Positions 1 through 6,254 of a stretch of DNA of 6,254 nt are shown piece by piece. The notes beneath the pieces are model-generated. The model saw only the letters and a list, made by a program, of their open reading frames with translations. It made no database searches and was not told where the DNA came from. Within the stretch, counting starts at the first letter, position 1; every line of letters begins with the position of its first letter. The stretch is from CAZDYI01 sp964509765 (lineage in GTDB: Bacteria > Pseudomonadota > Gammaproteobacteria > Tethybacterales > Tethybacteraceae). The stretch lies in assembly GCA_964509765.1 (NCBI GenBank), contig CAZDYI010000089.1, positions 1 through 6,254 of the forward strand. Reading direction: 5' to 3'. Position numbers and translations under genes: made by a program.

Positions 1-48
1 GCTTCATCAGGCTGAACGCCCTGCGCCTGCAGACCAGCGCCCGGCGCG

Positions 49-1224
49 ATGGAAGAGAGAAAGGCAGCGGCTGACCCCGCCGGCCGCGCGCTCGGCCTGC
101 TGCGCGACCTGATCCGGTGCCCGTCGGTGACGCCGAAGTCGGCGGGGTCGATGGAGCTCGTCGAGGGCGAGCTCTCAGCGGCCGGCTTCAAGCTCGAGAG
201 GATGGATGCCGGGGAGGTGTCAAACCTCTGGGCGACACACGGCGAGGGGGAGCCGGTGTTCGCCTTCGTCGGCCACCTCGACGTTGTCCCGCCGGGCGAC
301 GAGTCCGCCTGGAGCTCGGACCCGTTCACGCCCGTTGAGCGCGACGGCAAGATATACGGCCGGGGCGCGACCGACATGAAGGGCGGCGTCGCCGCGATGG
401 TCGTCGCCTCGACCGAGCACGCAAGGAAGCATCCGGACCACTGCGGCACTATCGCGGTTGCGCTCACGACCGACGAGGAGGGACCGGCGGTTGACGGCGT
501 GAGGCACATGGTCGAGGTCCTCAAGGAAAGGGGCGAGCGGCTGGACTATGCGCTGGTGTGCGAGCCGAGCAGCGACAGGGAATTCGGCGACACGCTGCGC
601 ATCGGCAGGCGCGGCTCGCTTACAGGGACGATCGAGGTCGGCGGAGTCCAGGGCCACGTAGCCTACCCGGACCGCATCGACAACCCCATCCCGGCCCTTG
701 CGCGCATCTGCGCAAAGGTGTCTGATCTCAAGTTCGACGCGCGCGGCGAGGGCGAGGAGAGAACCACCGTCCAGGTCGTGCGGCTGTCGGCCGACGGCGG
801 CGCGGACAACGTGGTTCCAGGGACCGCGACCGCATTGGTCAACTTCCGCCACCACCCACTTGACAGCCCGGACGGTCTGCGCGGGACGGTCGAGGTAATA
901 TGCGATTCAGAATGCGAATCGGCGAAATGCACCTGGGGCGAGGCGTCCAAGCCCTACCGCACCGATCCCGAATGCGACCTGGTCAGGGCGCTCGGCGAGG
1001 CGTGCGACGAGCACAACTCCCTCAAGCCCAATCTCTCGGTTGGAGGAGGAACCTCAGACGGCCGCTTTATTGCCGACATCTGCGACCAAGTGGCGGAGTT
1101 CGGCACGACCGGCCTGACCATGCACATGGTCGACGAGAACGTCGAGACGTCGGAGATAGGCGCCTTGTTGCGGATTTACTCCAGCTGCTTGGACAGGCTG
1201 CTTGCTTCGAGCCGGGGCGACTAG
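49..1224 (+). CDS. dapE: Succinyl-diaminopimelate desuccinylase (M20 family metallohydrolase)
   Basis: The predicted cytoplasmic two-zinc enzyme hydrolyses N-succinyl-LL-2,6-diaminopimelate to LL-diaminopimelate and succinate in the lysine and peptidoglycan pathway. The 391 residues are close to the roughly 375 usual for DapE. Visible motifs are GHLDVVPPGD (H76, D78), GRGATDMKG (bridging D109), TTDEE (general base E143, metal ligand E144), CEPSS (E172), GRRGSLT (187-193), QGHVAYP (H203), NVVPG (254-258), GGTSDGRF (333-340) and TMHM (H359). These line up with the Haemophilus DapE active-site residues as I recall them, at a constant offset of 9 to 10, so the enzyme looks intact. ATG 49 is the only start in the N-terminal extension, which is about nine residues longer than in E. 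coli. No Shine-Dalgarno sequence is obvious upstream. The stop overlaps that of the convergent membrane-protein gene. The domain at about 185-290 should be the dimerisation lid. DapE is preferred over ArgE or carboxypeptidase G2 because of the RRGSLT, VQGHVAYP and GGTSDGRF set. Confidence 0.94.
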   Translation: MEERKAAADPAGRALGLLRDLIRCPSVTPKSAGSMELVEGELSAAGFKLERMDAGEVSNLWATHGEGEPVFAFVGHLDVVPPGDESAWSSDPFTPVERDGKIYGRGATDMKGGVAAMVVASTEHARKHPDHCGTIAVALTTDEEGPAVDGVRHMVEVLKERGERLDYALVCEPSSDREFGDTLRIGRRGSLTGTIEVGGVQGHVAYPDRIDNPIPALARICAKVSDLKFDARGEGEERTTVQVVRLSADGGADNVVPGTATALVNFRHHPLDSPDGLRGTVEVICDSECESAKCTWGEASKPYRTDPECDLVRALGEACDEHNSLKPNLSVGGGTSDGRFIADICDQVAEFGTTGLTMHMVDENVETSEIGALLRIYSSCLDRLLASSRGD

Positions 1225-3491
1225 CTTCCTGAAACGGGAGTCGGCTGGGCAATCACGCTTGCCTCGCTTCCGGCAGGTTTCCTGATCCCCAGCCACGCCG
1301 CAAAGAGCGCGGCGGCATACAGCGCGATAACGACTGCTCCGAGCGCCTGGTAGCCGGTGGCGAGGCTCAGATACTCAAGGACGCCTCCTGCTGTCGCGCC
1401 GAGAAGGTTCCAGCCGAAGTAGAGCTCGGCGTCGGTCCGGTCGCGGAACAGGACGCTGAAGATGAGGTTCGCCATGAATATCGGTGTGAACATCAGCGCG
1501 CCGGCAAGCAGGAATCGTGGCAGGCGGTCAAACGCGAGCAGGCTTTCCAGAGGCACGGCGAACTGCACCGCTGCCGAGACCAGAAGCAGGACGGATGCAG
1601 TTGGTAGGAGCCAGGAGCCGCGCACCGCCTGCGCGACGCGGATGCCTAGCAGGACCGACACTAGCACTGCGAAGAACACCAGCGAGCTGTTGAGCCAGGT
1701 GGTCCCGAACAGGAGGCTGAACTGGATCACTCCCTTGGTCTCGAGCAGCAGGAACGCGGAGCCGAGCAGGGTGAAGGCGACAGCGAAGCGCGGGTCGGAG
1801 CGCTGGGATGTGCGCCCGAAGGCCAGCAGGGCGACTAGTACCAGGCCGATGACGAACGCCATTGCGAACTGGTAGTGGAGCGGGACGCCGCGCTCCTTCA
1901 TGTAAGGGAACGGCCAGTCGTCGGTGGCAGGATCGATTCCGGGGATTCCGCTGCCGGATTCCTTCGGGTACGCCCATTCGCCGCTGTGCGGAGCCATGCC
2001 GACGAGCATGTAGTGGTGTGGGTCGACACTCCATCCCTCGGCCGGAATATGGGTGCTCGAGAAGATCGTGCCGTGAGGCATGCCCTGCGACAACATCAGC
2101 TTCTGCTTCTCGACCAGCCAGGGGTTGCGGAAATTGTTGTACAGGACCAGCCAGCCGCCGGGTTTGAGCAGCTCGCTCGCCCTGCGGAACGAGTTGACGG
2201 TGTACAGGTAGTTCTCAAGGCGCAGCTGCGCCAACGTGCTGAACTTGACCAATGAGTCAGTGAAGGCGAAGACTATGAGGTCGAACTTGCTGTCATTGCT
2301 GTAGAGATGGTTCCTCCCGTCGTCCACGAAGGTCCGCACCCGCTCGTCCAGGTACGGGGCGGGATAATTCGCGCTGGCGTACTCTCCGAAGCGGATGATT
2401 CTTGGATCTATGTCGACCGCTTCCACGCTTTTTGCTCCGCTGAGCAGCGCCGCACGAACGTCGTTGCCTGAACCTGCGCCGATGATGAGGACATCCTCGA
2501 ACTGCTCGCCGCCCAGATTCCTGCGGAAGTCGTGAGTGATGAAATATGAGTACGGTATGTCCGTGCTGGCCTGGCCGAAAAACTGATAGCGGATTCCATT
2601 GGTAGAGATCCACACCACCGGAGCGTGCTGGTCTTCGGCTAACGTGATGCGCTGGTAAGGGGTCCACAACGAGTGGCGGACTATGTCCTCGACGAACTTG
2701 GCGCCCTGTTTCTGTGTTGCGGGAGTAAAGTCCCCGTCCCGTCCGATTATTGCCTTTGCGCCGATCGGGTTGTCGATGAAGTGCGAAGTTGCCGCAATGA
2801 CCACGGGTGCGAGCGCCAGGAAACACTTCGGGATCTGGCGGGCGTCGCTGCCCGCCGCGACGACGAACGACAGGGCGAACACGAGGAACCAGTAGGTCGC
2901 AGGCACGAGCAGGAAGCTGATGAGGATGAACAGCGCTATGCCGGCCAGGGAGCCTGCGATGTCATGGCTGTAGGCGCGAAGCGGCGGAAGCAGCCTGAAG
3001 AGCTTCGCCATGCGCTGCCCGATCAGCAGAAAGATCCCGACAATCCCGCAAAACCACACCATGAACTTGGACAGCTCCACCCCGGGCGGGGTGGGCTCGG
3101 CGTTGCGAGTAGTGGGAGGGTAAGTCTCCCGGTCAAGCAGGAATCTGAACTCGTCCATCTCGTACCCGAGGAGTGCTGGCTGCTTGAGGATGAGGACCAG
3201 AGACACGAACGCCAGCAGGACCGGCGGCATCGCCAGGTACAGCAACTTGGACGTGCGCTCGGTGAGGTGCCGGTGAAGGATGAAGCCGAACCCGAATCCG
3301 ATGAAGGCAGCAATCAGGACCAGATTGGGGAAGTAGCCCAGGTTCCAGATGTGCGCGGCGAGGAAGCGGATCAGGACCAGCTGCAGAAACAGGACCTGGA
3401 AGCCGAGGACGAATATCCTCAGGCCAGCGTTCGGCTCGTCATGCGGAGGGGGGGGGCTGTGTGGCTGTGCCGCGGCCGCGGTATTACTCAT
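1221..3491 (-). CDS. Array copy A: polytopic membrane protein with spermidine-synthase-like SAM-binding domain
   Basis: This is a 756-residue integral membrane protein. Hydrophobic segments lie at about 24-46, 52-72, 83-102, 143-160, 178-195, 197-214 and 221-238. A soluble domain covers about 262-500, and seven more segments follow (about 538-558, 567-586, 598-616, 626-646, 657-681, 691-710, 714-735). The soluble domain has the SAM/dcSAM-binding pattern VLIIGAGSGND (334-344), AVDIDP (358-363), VDDGR (389-393) and a late LKPGGWLVLYN strand. In a spermidine synthase the first loop would read GGGDGG and the catalytic loop DxxD. Here they are GAGSGN and AFTD (A409, D412), so aminopropyltransferase activity is doubtful. 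LLLETKGVIQFSLLFG (581-596) and FGWNLLGATAGG (692-703) resemble C-terminal motifs of membrane-fused SpeE-like proteins. The start at 3491 is chosen because it matches the MSETAA start of copy B. The frame stays open to 3605, but that extension reads copy B's C-terminus in another frame. It is the last gene of the array. Its short tail (from about 738) does not match the tails of B and C. The substrate is unknown. Confidence 0.88.
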   Translation of the reverse strand: MSNTAAAAQPHSPPPPHDEPNAGLRIFVLGFQVLFLQLVLIRFLAAHIWNLGYFPNLVLIAAFIGFGFGFILHRHLTERTSKLLYLAMPPVLLAFVSLVLILKQPALLGYEMDEFRFLLDRETYPPTTRNAEPTPPGVELSKFMVWFCGIVGIFLLIGQRMAKLFRLLPPLRAYSHDIAGSLAGIALFILISFLLVPATYWFLVFALSFVVAAGSDARQIPKCFLALAPVVIAATSHFIDNPIGAKAIIGRDGDFTPATQKQGAKFVEDIVRHSLWTPYQRITLAEDQHAPVVWISTNGIRYQFFGQASTDIPYSYFITHDFRRNLGGEQFEDVLIIGAGSGNDVRAALLSGAKSVEAVDIDPRIIRFGEYASANYPAPYLDERVRTFVDDGRNHLYSNDSKFDLIVFAFTDSLVKFSTLAQLRLENYLYTVNSFRRASELLKPGGWLVLYNNFRNPWLVEKQKLMLSQGMPHGTIFSSTHIPAEGWSVDPHHYMLVGMAPHSGEWAYPKESGSGIPGIDPATDDWPFPYMKERGVPLHYQFAMAFVIGLVLVALLAFGRTSQRSDPRFAVAFTLLGSAFLLLETKGVIQFSLLFGTTWLNSSLVFFAVLVSVLLGIRVAQAVRGSWLLPTASVLLLVSAAVQFAVPLESLLAFDRLPRFLLAGALMFTPIFMANLIFSVLFRDRTDAELYFGWNLLGATAGGVLEYLSLATGYQALGAVVIALYAAALFAAWLGIRKPAGSEASVIAQPTPVSGS

Positions 3492-3540
3492 GCGTCTGGA
3501 TCCCTTCCTGCCCGACTTCTGGATTCGCCCGGGCTGTCCA
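3484..3540 (-). repeat. B-A junction block, homologous to 5834-5890 but translated as the end of copy B
   Basis: This is the gapless counterpart of the C-B spacer. Because the first codon is TGG instead of TGA, copy B's frame runs through all of it and terminates at TAA (3486-3484), inside the start of copy A. The sequence ATGAGTAA at 3491-3484 serves both as the A start and the B stop. The block still carries copy A's ribosome-binding site, so it has coding and regulatory roles at once. Confidence 0.9.
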
Positions 3541-5841
3541 TTCACGCCCAGATTCCGCCGGAGCTTCGATTGGCGGCGCGGCCATGCCGGAACCGTCGCC
3601 GGCATGCGGCATCGGCGTTGTTTCCTCCCGCTTCACCTGATTCCTGATCCCCAGCCATGCAGCCCCGAGCGCGACGGCGTACAGGGCGATGACGACCGCG
3701 CCAAGTGCCTGGTAGCCAGTGGCGAGGCTCAAGTACTCCAGCACTCCTCCTGCGGTCGCTCCGAGCAGGTTCCAGCCGAAGTAGAGCTCCGCGTCGGCGC
3801 GGTCGCGGAAAAGCACGCTGAAGATCAGGTTCGCCATGAATACCGGCGTGAACATCAGCGCGCCGGCGAGCAGGAAGCGCGGCAGCGGATCGAAGGCGAG
3901 CAGGCTGCCGAGCGGAACCGCAAACTGAACCGCTGCTGATGCCAACAGCAGAACGGATGCGGTAGGCAGCAGCCAGCTCCCGCGCACGGCCTGCGCGACG
4001 CGGATGCCGAGCAGGACCGAGACCAGAACCGCGAAGAACACCAAGGAGTTGTTCAGCCAGGTGGTGCCGAACAGCAGGCTGAACTGGATCACGCCCTTGG
4101 TCTCGAGCAGCAGGAAGGCCGAGCCGAGCAGGGTGAACGCGACCGCGAAGCGCGGGTCCGAGCGCTGGGAGCTGCGCCCGAATGCGAACAGGGAGACGAG
4201 GACCAGTCCGATGACGAACGCCATTGCGAACTGGTAGTGAAACGGCACGCCCCGCTCCTTCATGTAAGGAAAGGGCCAGTCGTCGGTGGCGGGATCGATG
4301 CCCGGCATGCCGGCGTCGGTGATTTCCGGGTAGGTGTTGTTGCCGTCGTACGGCGACATGCCGACGAGTATGAAATGAAGGGGGTCAACGCCGCTCCCTA
4401 CGTACGGAATCCTCGTGCTCGAGAATGTCGTGCCGTGCGGCATGCCTTGCGACATCATCAGCTTCAGCTTGTCGACCAGCCAAGGTTGGCGGTAGTAGTT
4501 GTACAGGACAAGCCAGCCGCCGGGCTCGAGCAGTTCGCTTGCCTTGCGGAACGAGTTGACGGTGAACAGGTAGTTCTCCAGGCGCAGCTGGGCCACCGAG
4601 CTGACCTTGACGAGCGAGTCGGTCAGGGCGAAGACGATCAGGTCGTACTTGCGGTCGCTGCTGTAGAGATGGTTCCGCCCGTCGTCCACGGTCGTCCGCA
4701 CCCGCCCGTCAAGGTACGGGGCGGGATACCGCGCGCTGGCGTATTCTCCGAAAGGGATGATTCCGGGGTCAATGTCGACCGCATCGATCCTTTGCGCGCC
4801 GTTGAGCAGCGCTGCCATGACGTCGTTTCCCGAGCCGGCGCCTATGATGAGGACGTCCTCGAACTGCTCGCCGCCCTGCTGCCTGCGCAAGTCGTGCGTG
4901 AGGAAATACGAGTACTGGTCCCTGCTGGCCGGTCCGAAGAACTGATAGCGAACGCCGTTGGAAAGGATCCACACCGAAGCAGCGTGGTCTTGGTCGTCGG
5001 TGAGCGTCAGTCGCTGGTACGGCGTCCACAGCGAGTGGTGGACTATGTCCTCGACTCGCTTGACGCCTTCGGCATGCGCGACGGGAGCTTCGTTATCCTC
5101 CCAGCCGATGATGGGCTTCGCCCCGACGGGGTTGTCCATGAAGTGCGAAATGACCGCGAGGGCCAGGGGTGCGAGCGCCAGGAAACACTTCGGGATCGGG
5201 CGGGCGTCGCTGCCCGCCGCGACGACGAACGACAGTGCGAACACGATGAACCAGTAGGTTGCAGGCACGAGCAGGAAGCTGATGAGGATGAACAGCGCGA
5301 TTCCTGCCAGGGAGCCGGCGATGTCGTGGCTGTAGGCCCTCAGCGGCGGAAGCAGCCTGAAGAGCTTCGCCATGCGCTGCCCGATCAGGAGGAAGATCCC
5401 GACGATCCCGCAGAACCACACCAGGAACTTGGAGAGCTGCTCGCCAAGCGTTGCCGGATCTGGGTTGCCCGAAAGGAACATTTCCCCGCCGAGCTTGAAG
5501 TTGAGATCGCCCATCTCGTAGCCGACCAGGGCATGCGGCTTCAGGAAGAAGACCAGCAACACGAACGCCAGCAGGACCGGCGGCATCGCCAGGTAGAGAA
5601 GCTTGGATGTCCTCTCTGCGATGTGCCGGTGGAGGATGAAGCCGAATCCGAAGCCGATGAAGGCCGCCATCAGTACCAGGTTGGGGAAGTAGCCGAGGTT
5701 CCAGATGTGCGCGGCCAAAAACCGTATCAGGACCAGCTCGAGGAACAGGACCTGGAAGCCGAGGGCGAATATCCTCTGGCCGGCGTTCGGCTCTTCTTGC
5801 GGGGGACTGATGGGCCGTGCAAAGGCCGCGGTCTCACTCAT
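3484..5841 (-). CDS. Array copy B: polytopic membrane protein with spermidine-synthase-like SAM-binding domain, C-terminally extended
   Basis: The 785-residue paralogue of copy A has the same plan: about seven membrane segments (24-236), a soluble SAM-binding domain (about 260-500) and about seven more segments (534-731). Key motifs are VLIIGAGSGND (330-340), AVDIDP (354-359), VDDGR (385-389), VFALTDS (403-409, with A405 where the spermidine-synthase catalytic Asp would be), LLLETKGVIQFSLLFG and FGWNLLGATAGG. By hand count it matches copy A at about 94% over the last 203 core residues and only about 75% over the soluble domain. The tail after about 733 is long, hydrophilic and rich in Pro, Ala and Glu. 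Residue 767 is Trp (TGG) exactly where copy C has its TGA stop. The last 19 residues are therefore translated from sequence that is spacer in the C-B junction, and the TAA stop lies inside the start region of copy A. The start ATG 5841 is preceded by a purine-rich ribosome-binding site. The biochemical role is unknown; activity on a membrane-associated substrate would be inference. Confidence 0.9.
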   Translation of the reverse strand: MSETAAFARPISPPQEEPNAGQRIFALGFQVLFLELVLIRFLAAHIWNLGYFPNLVLMAAFIGFGFGFILHRHIAERTSKLLYLAMPPVLLAFVLLVFFLKPHALVGYEMGDLNFKLGGEMFLSGNPDPATLGEQLSKFLVWFCGIVGIFLLIGQRMAKLFRLLPPLRAYSHDIAGSLAGIALFILISFLLVPATYWFIVFALSFVVAAGSDARPIPKCFLALAPLALAVISHFMDNPVGAKPIIGWEDNEAPVAHAEGVKRVEDIVHHSLWTPYQRLTLTDDQDHAASVWILSNGVRYQFFGPASRDQYSYFLTHDLRRQQGGEQFEDVLIIGAGSGNDVMAALLNGAQRIDAVDIDPGIIPFGEYASARYPAPYLDGRVRTTVDDGRNHLYSSDRKYDLIVFALTDSLVKVSSVAQLRLENYLFTVNSFRKASELLEPGGWLVLYNYYRQPWLVDKLKLMMSQGMPHGTTFSSTRIPYVGSGVDPLHFILVGMSPYDGNNTYPEITDAGMPGIDPATDDWPFPYMKERGVPFHYQFAMAFVIGLVLVSLFAFGRSSQRSDPRFAVAFTLLGSAFLLLETKGVIQFSLLFGTTWLNNSLVFFAVLVSVLLGIRVAQAVRGSWLLPTASVLLLASAAVQFAVPLGSLLAFDPLPRFLLAGALMFTPVFMANLIFSVLFRDRADAELYFGWNLLGATAGGVLEYLSLATGYQALGAVVIALYAVALGAAWLGIRNQVKREETTPMPHAGDGSGMAAPPIEAPAESGREWTARANPEVGQEGIQTHE
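3502..3509 (-). promoter_or_regulatory. Ribosome-binding site of copy A
   Basis: The minus strand reads AGGAAGGG, ending 10 nt before ATG 3491. It is purine-rich and Shine-Dalgarno-like, and it sits at the same distance as the site upstream of copy B. Together with the paralogue alignment it supports 3491 over the upstream start at 3605. It lies inside copy B's coding sequence. Confidence 0.55.
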
Positions 5842-5890
5842 GCGCCCGGATCCCTTTCTGCCTGACTTCCGGATTCGCCCGGGCTGTTCA
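5834..5890 (-). repeat. C-B junction spacer, homologous to 3484-3540
   Basis: This 57-nt block covers the TGA stop of copy C, the 46-nt spacer with ribosome-binding site, and the first bases of copy B. It aligns without gaps to 3484-3540 at the B-A junction, with seven differences that are all A/G exchanges read on the minus strand. One of them is the stop (TGA) against sense (TGG) difference. The block also holds the palindrome GCCCGGGC at 5877-5884. Confidence 0.9.
5852..5859 (-). promoter_or_regulatory. Ribosome-binding site of copy B
   Basis: The minus strand reads AGAAAGGG, ending 10 nt before ATG 5841, in the 46-nt spacer after the stop of copy C. It is a weaker match than the copy A site by one G-to-A change, but spacing and context are identical. 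Confidence 0.5.
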
Positions 5891-6254
5891 TTCGCGCTCT
5901 GGTGCCGCAGGAGCTGCGCTCAAAGGCTCGGACGTGCCGGGACCGTCGCCGGCATTCGGAATCGGGGTTGATTCCTCCTCCTTCGCCTGGTTCCTGATCC
6001 CAAGCCATGCGGCACCGAGCGCCATGGCGTACAGGGCGATCACGACGGCGCCAAGCGCCTGGTAGCCGGTCGCCAGGCTCAGGTACTCGAGCACGCCGCC
6101 CGCGGTCGCTCCGAGGAGGTTCCAGCCGAAGTAGAGCTCCGCGTCCGCGCGGTCGCGGAACAGGACGCTGAAGACCAGGTTGGCCATGAACACCGGCGTG
6201 AACATCAGGGCTCCGGCAAGCAAAAAGCGCGGCAGGCGGTCGAAAGCGAGCAGG
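5888..6254 (-). CDS. Array copy C (partial, C-terminal end): same membrane protein family
   Basis: Only the last 121 complete codons are inside the window; the gene continues past the right edge. The visible part runs from LLAFDRLPRFLLAGALM through the last membrane segments, with FGWNLLGATAGGVLEYLSLATGYQALGAVVIALYA, which equals the C-terminal membrane module of copies A and B with a handful of substitutions. The hydrophilic tail (NQAKEEESTP onward) is about 34 residues and aligns with copy B's tail, not copy A's, so B and C are the closer pair. It ends with TGA at 5890-5888, 46 nt before the ATG of copy B, consistent with co-transcription. Frame, stop and similarity are clear. The upstream part, including the soluble domain, cannot be judged from this window. 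Confidence 0.88.
   Translation of the reverse strand, partial: LLAFDRLPRFLLAGALMFTPVFMANLVFSVLFRDRADAELYFGWNLLGATAGGVLEYLSLATGYQALGAVVIALYAMALGAAWLGIRNQAKEEESTPIPNAGDGPGTSEPLSAAPAAPERE

Larger units (their letters stand above)
1221..6254 (-). repeat. Head-to-tail tandem gene array, at least three units of about 2.35 kb
   Basis: Copies A, B and C lie in the same orientation. The start codons of A and B are 2,350 bp apart. Sample stretches of the C-terminal module differ at roughly one base in eight between A and B (for example around 1326-1515 against 3686-3875), mostly at synonymous positions. B and C are similarly close in their overlap. The array is truncated on the left by the end of dapE and on the right by the window edge, so three is a minimum copy number. 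Confidence 0.9.

Noticed and set aside
1..74. Possible 3' end of an upstream rightward gene (frame ending TGA 72-74, or frame ending TGA 110-112)
   Set aside because: Both frames are open from the left edge, but the residues visible match nothing I recognise and nothing distinguishes the frames. A third frame stops at 13-15. No gene call is supported.
1225..1290. Terminator hairpin downstream of dapE
   Set aside because: The GC-rich stretch has only short, weak pairings and no T-run, and it is coding sequence of copy A.
3492..3605. Longer start for copy A at 3605, adding 38 residues
   Set aside because: The extra residues read copy B's C-terminal coding sequence in a different frame. The paralogue starts at the position matching 3491, where a ribosome-binding site is also present.
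2673..3647. A 324-codon open frame on the + strand, antisense to copy A
   Set aside because: It has the same composition as the antisense frame over copy B and mirrors it because the sense genes are paralogues. No domain, no ribosome-binding site.
4237..5865. A 542-codon open frame on the + strand, antisense to copy B
   Set aside because: It lies wholly antisense to a well-supported membrane protein. Its translation is a low-complexity run of Glu, Asp, Arg, Gln and Val typical of the complement of hydrophobic codons in GC-rich DNA, with no recognisable domain.
5834..5890. Programmed UGA readthrough or selenocysteine at the copy C stop
   Set aside because: The frame downstream of the TGA is open for 17 codons, but it is explained by the homologous spacer reading open in copy B. 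No SECIS-like hairpin or readthrough signal is evident, and the translated changes look unconstrained.

Overview
The window comes from a GC-rich bacterial genome. It carries one housekeeping gene facing right and a leftward tandem array of at least three paralogous membrane proteins. The DapE protein is of the classic proteobacterial type (close to the E. coli and Haemophilus sequences as I remember them), which suggests a Pseudomonadota-like host, possibly an uncultivated one. The sequence does not allow a firmer taxonomic placement.

Layout. Positions 49-1224 (+) encode succinyl-diaminopimelate desuccinylase (DapE), with all metal-binding and catalytic residues present. Convergent to it, on the minus strand, is the array in transcription order C (5888 to beyond the right edge, C-terminus only), B (3484-5841, complete) and A (1221-3491, complete). 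The stop codons of dapE and copy A share one CTAG tetranucleotide, so the two convergent genes overlap by 4 bp and have no intergenic space.

The array proteins share one plan: about seven N-terminal transmembrane segments, a soluble Rossmann-like SAM-binding domain of the spermidine-synthase superfamily, then about seven more transmembrane segments. The nucleotide-binding signature is kept. The two acidic residues expected in a true aminopropyltransferase, in the GGGDGG loop and the DxxD loop, are replaced in both complete copies. Polyamine synthesis is therefore not a safe call, and the substrate is unknown.

The copies are probably co-transcribed leftward. Copy C ends with TGA 46 nt before the start of B. 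In the matching position copy B has TGG, so its frame continues through the former spacer and stops inside the start region of copy A, giving an 8-bp overlap. The membrane core is nearly invariant in protein while differing at many synonymous sites. The soluble domain, one inter-membrane loop and the C-terminal tails have diverged. This looks like an old, selectively maintained paralogous family with copy-specific variable parts. I see no functional link between dapE and the array, and no RNA gene, CRISPR, insertion sequence or clear terminator.
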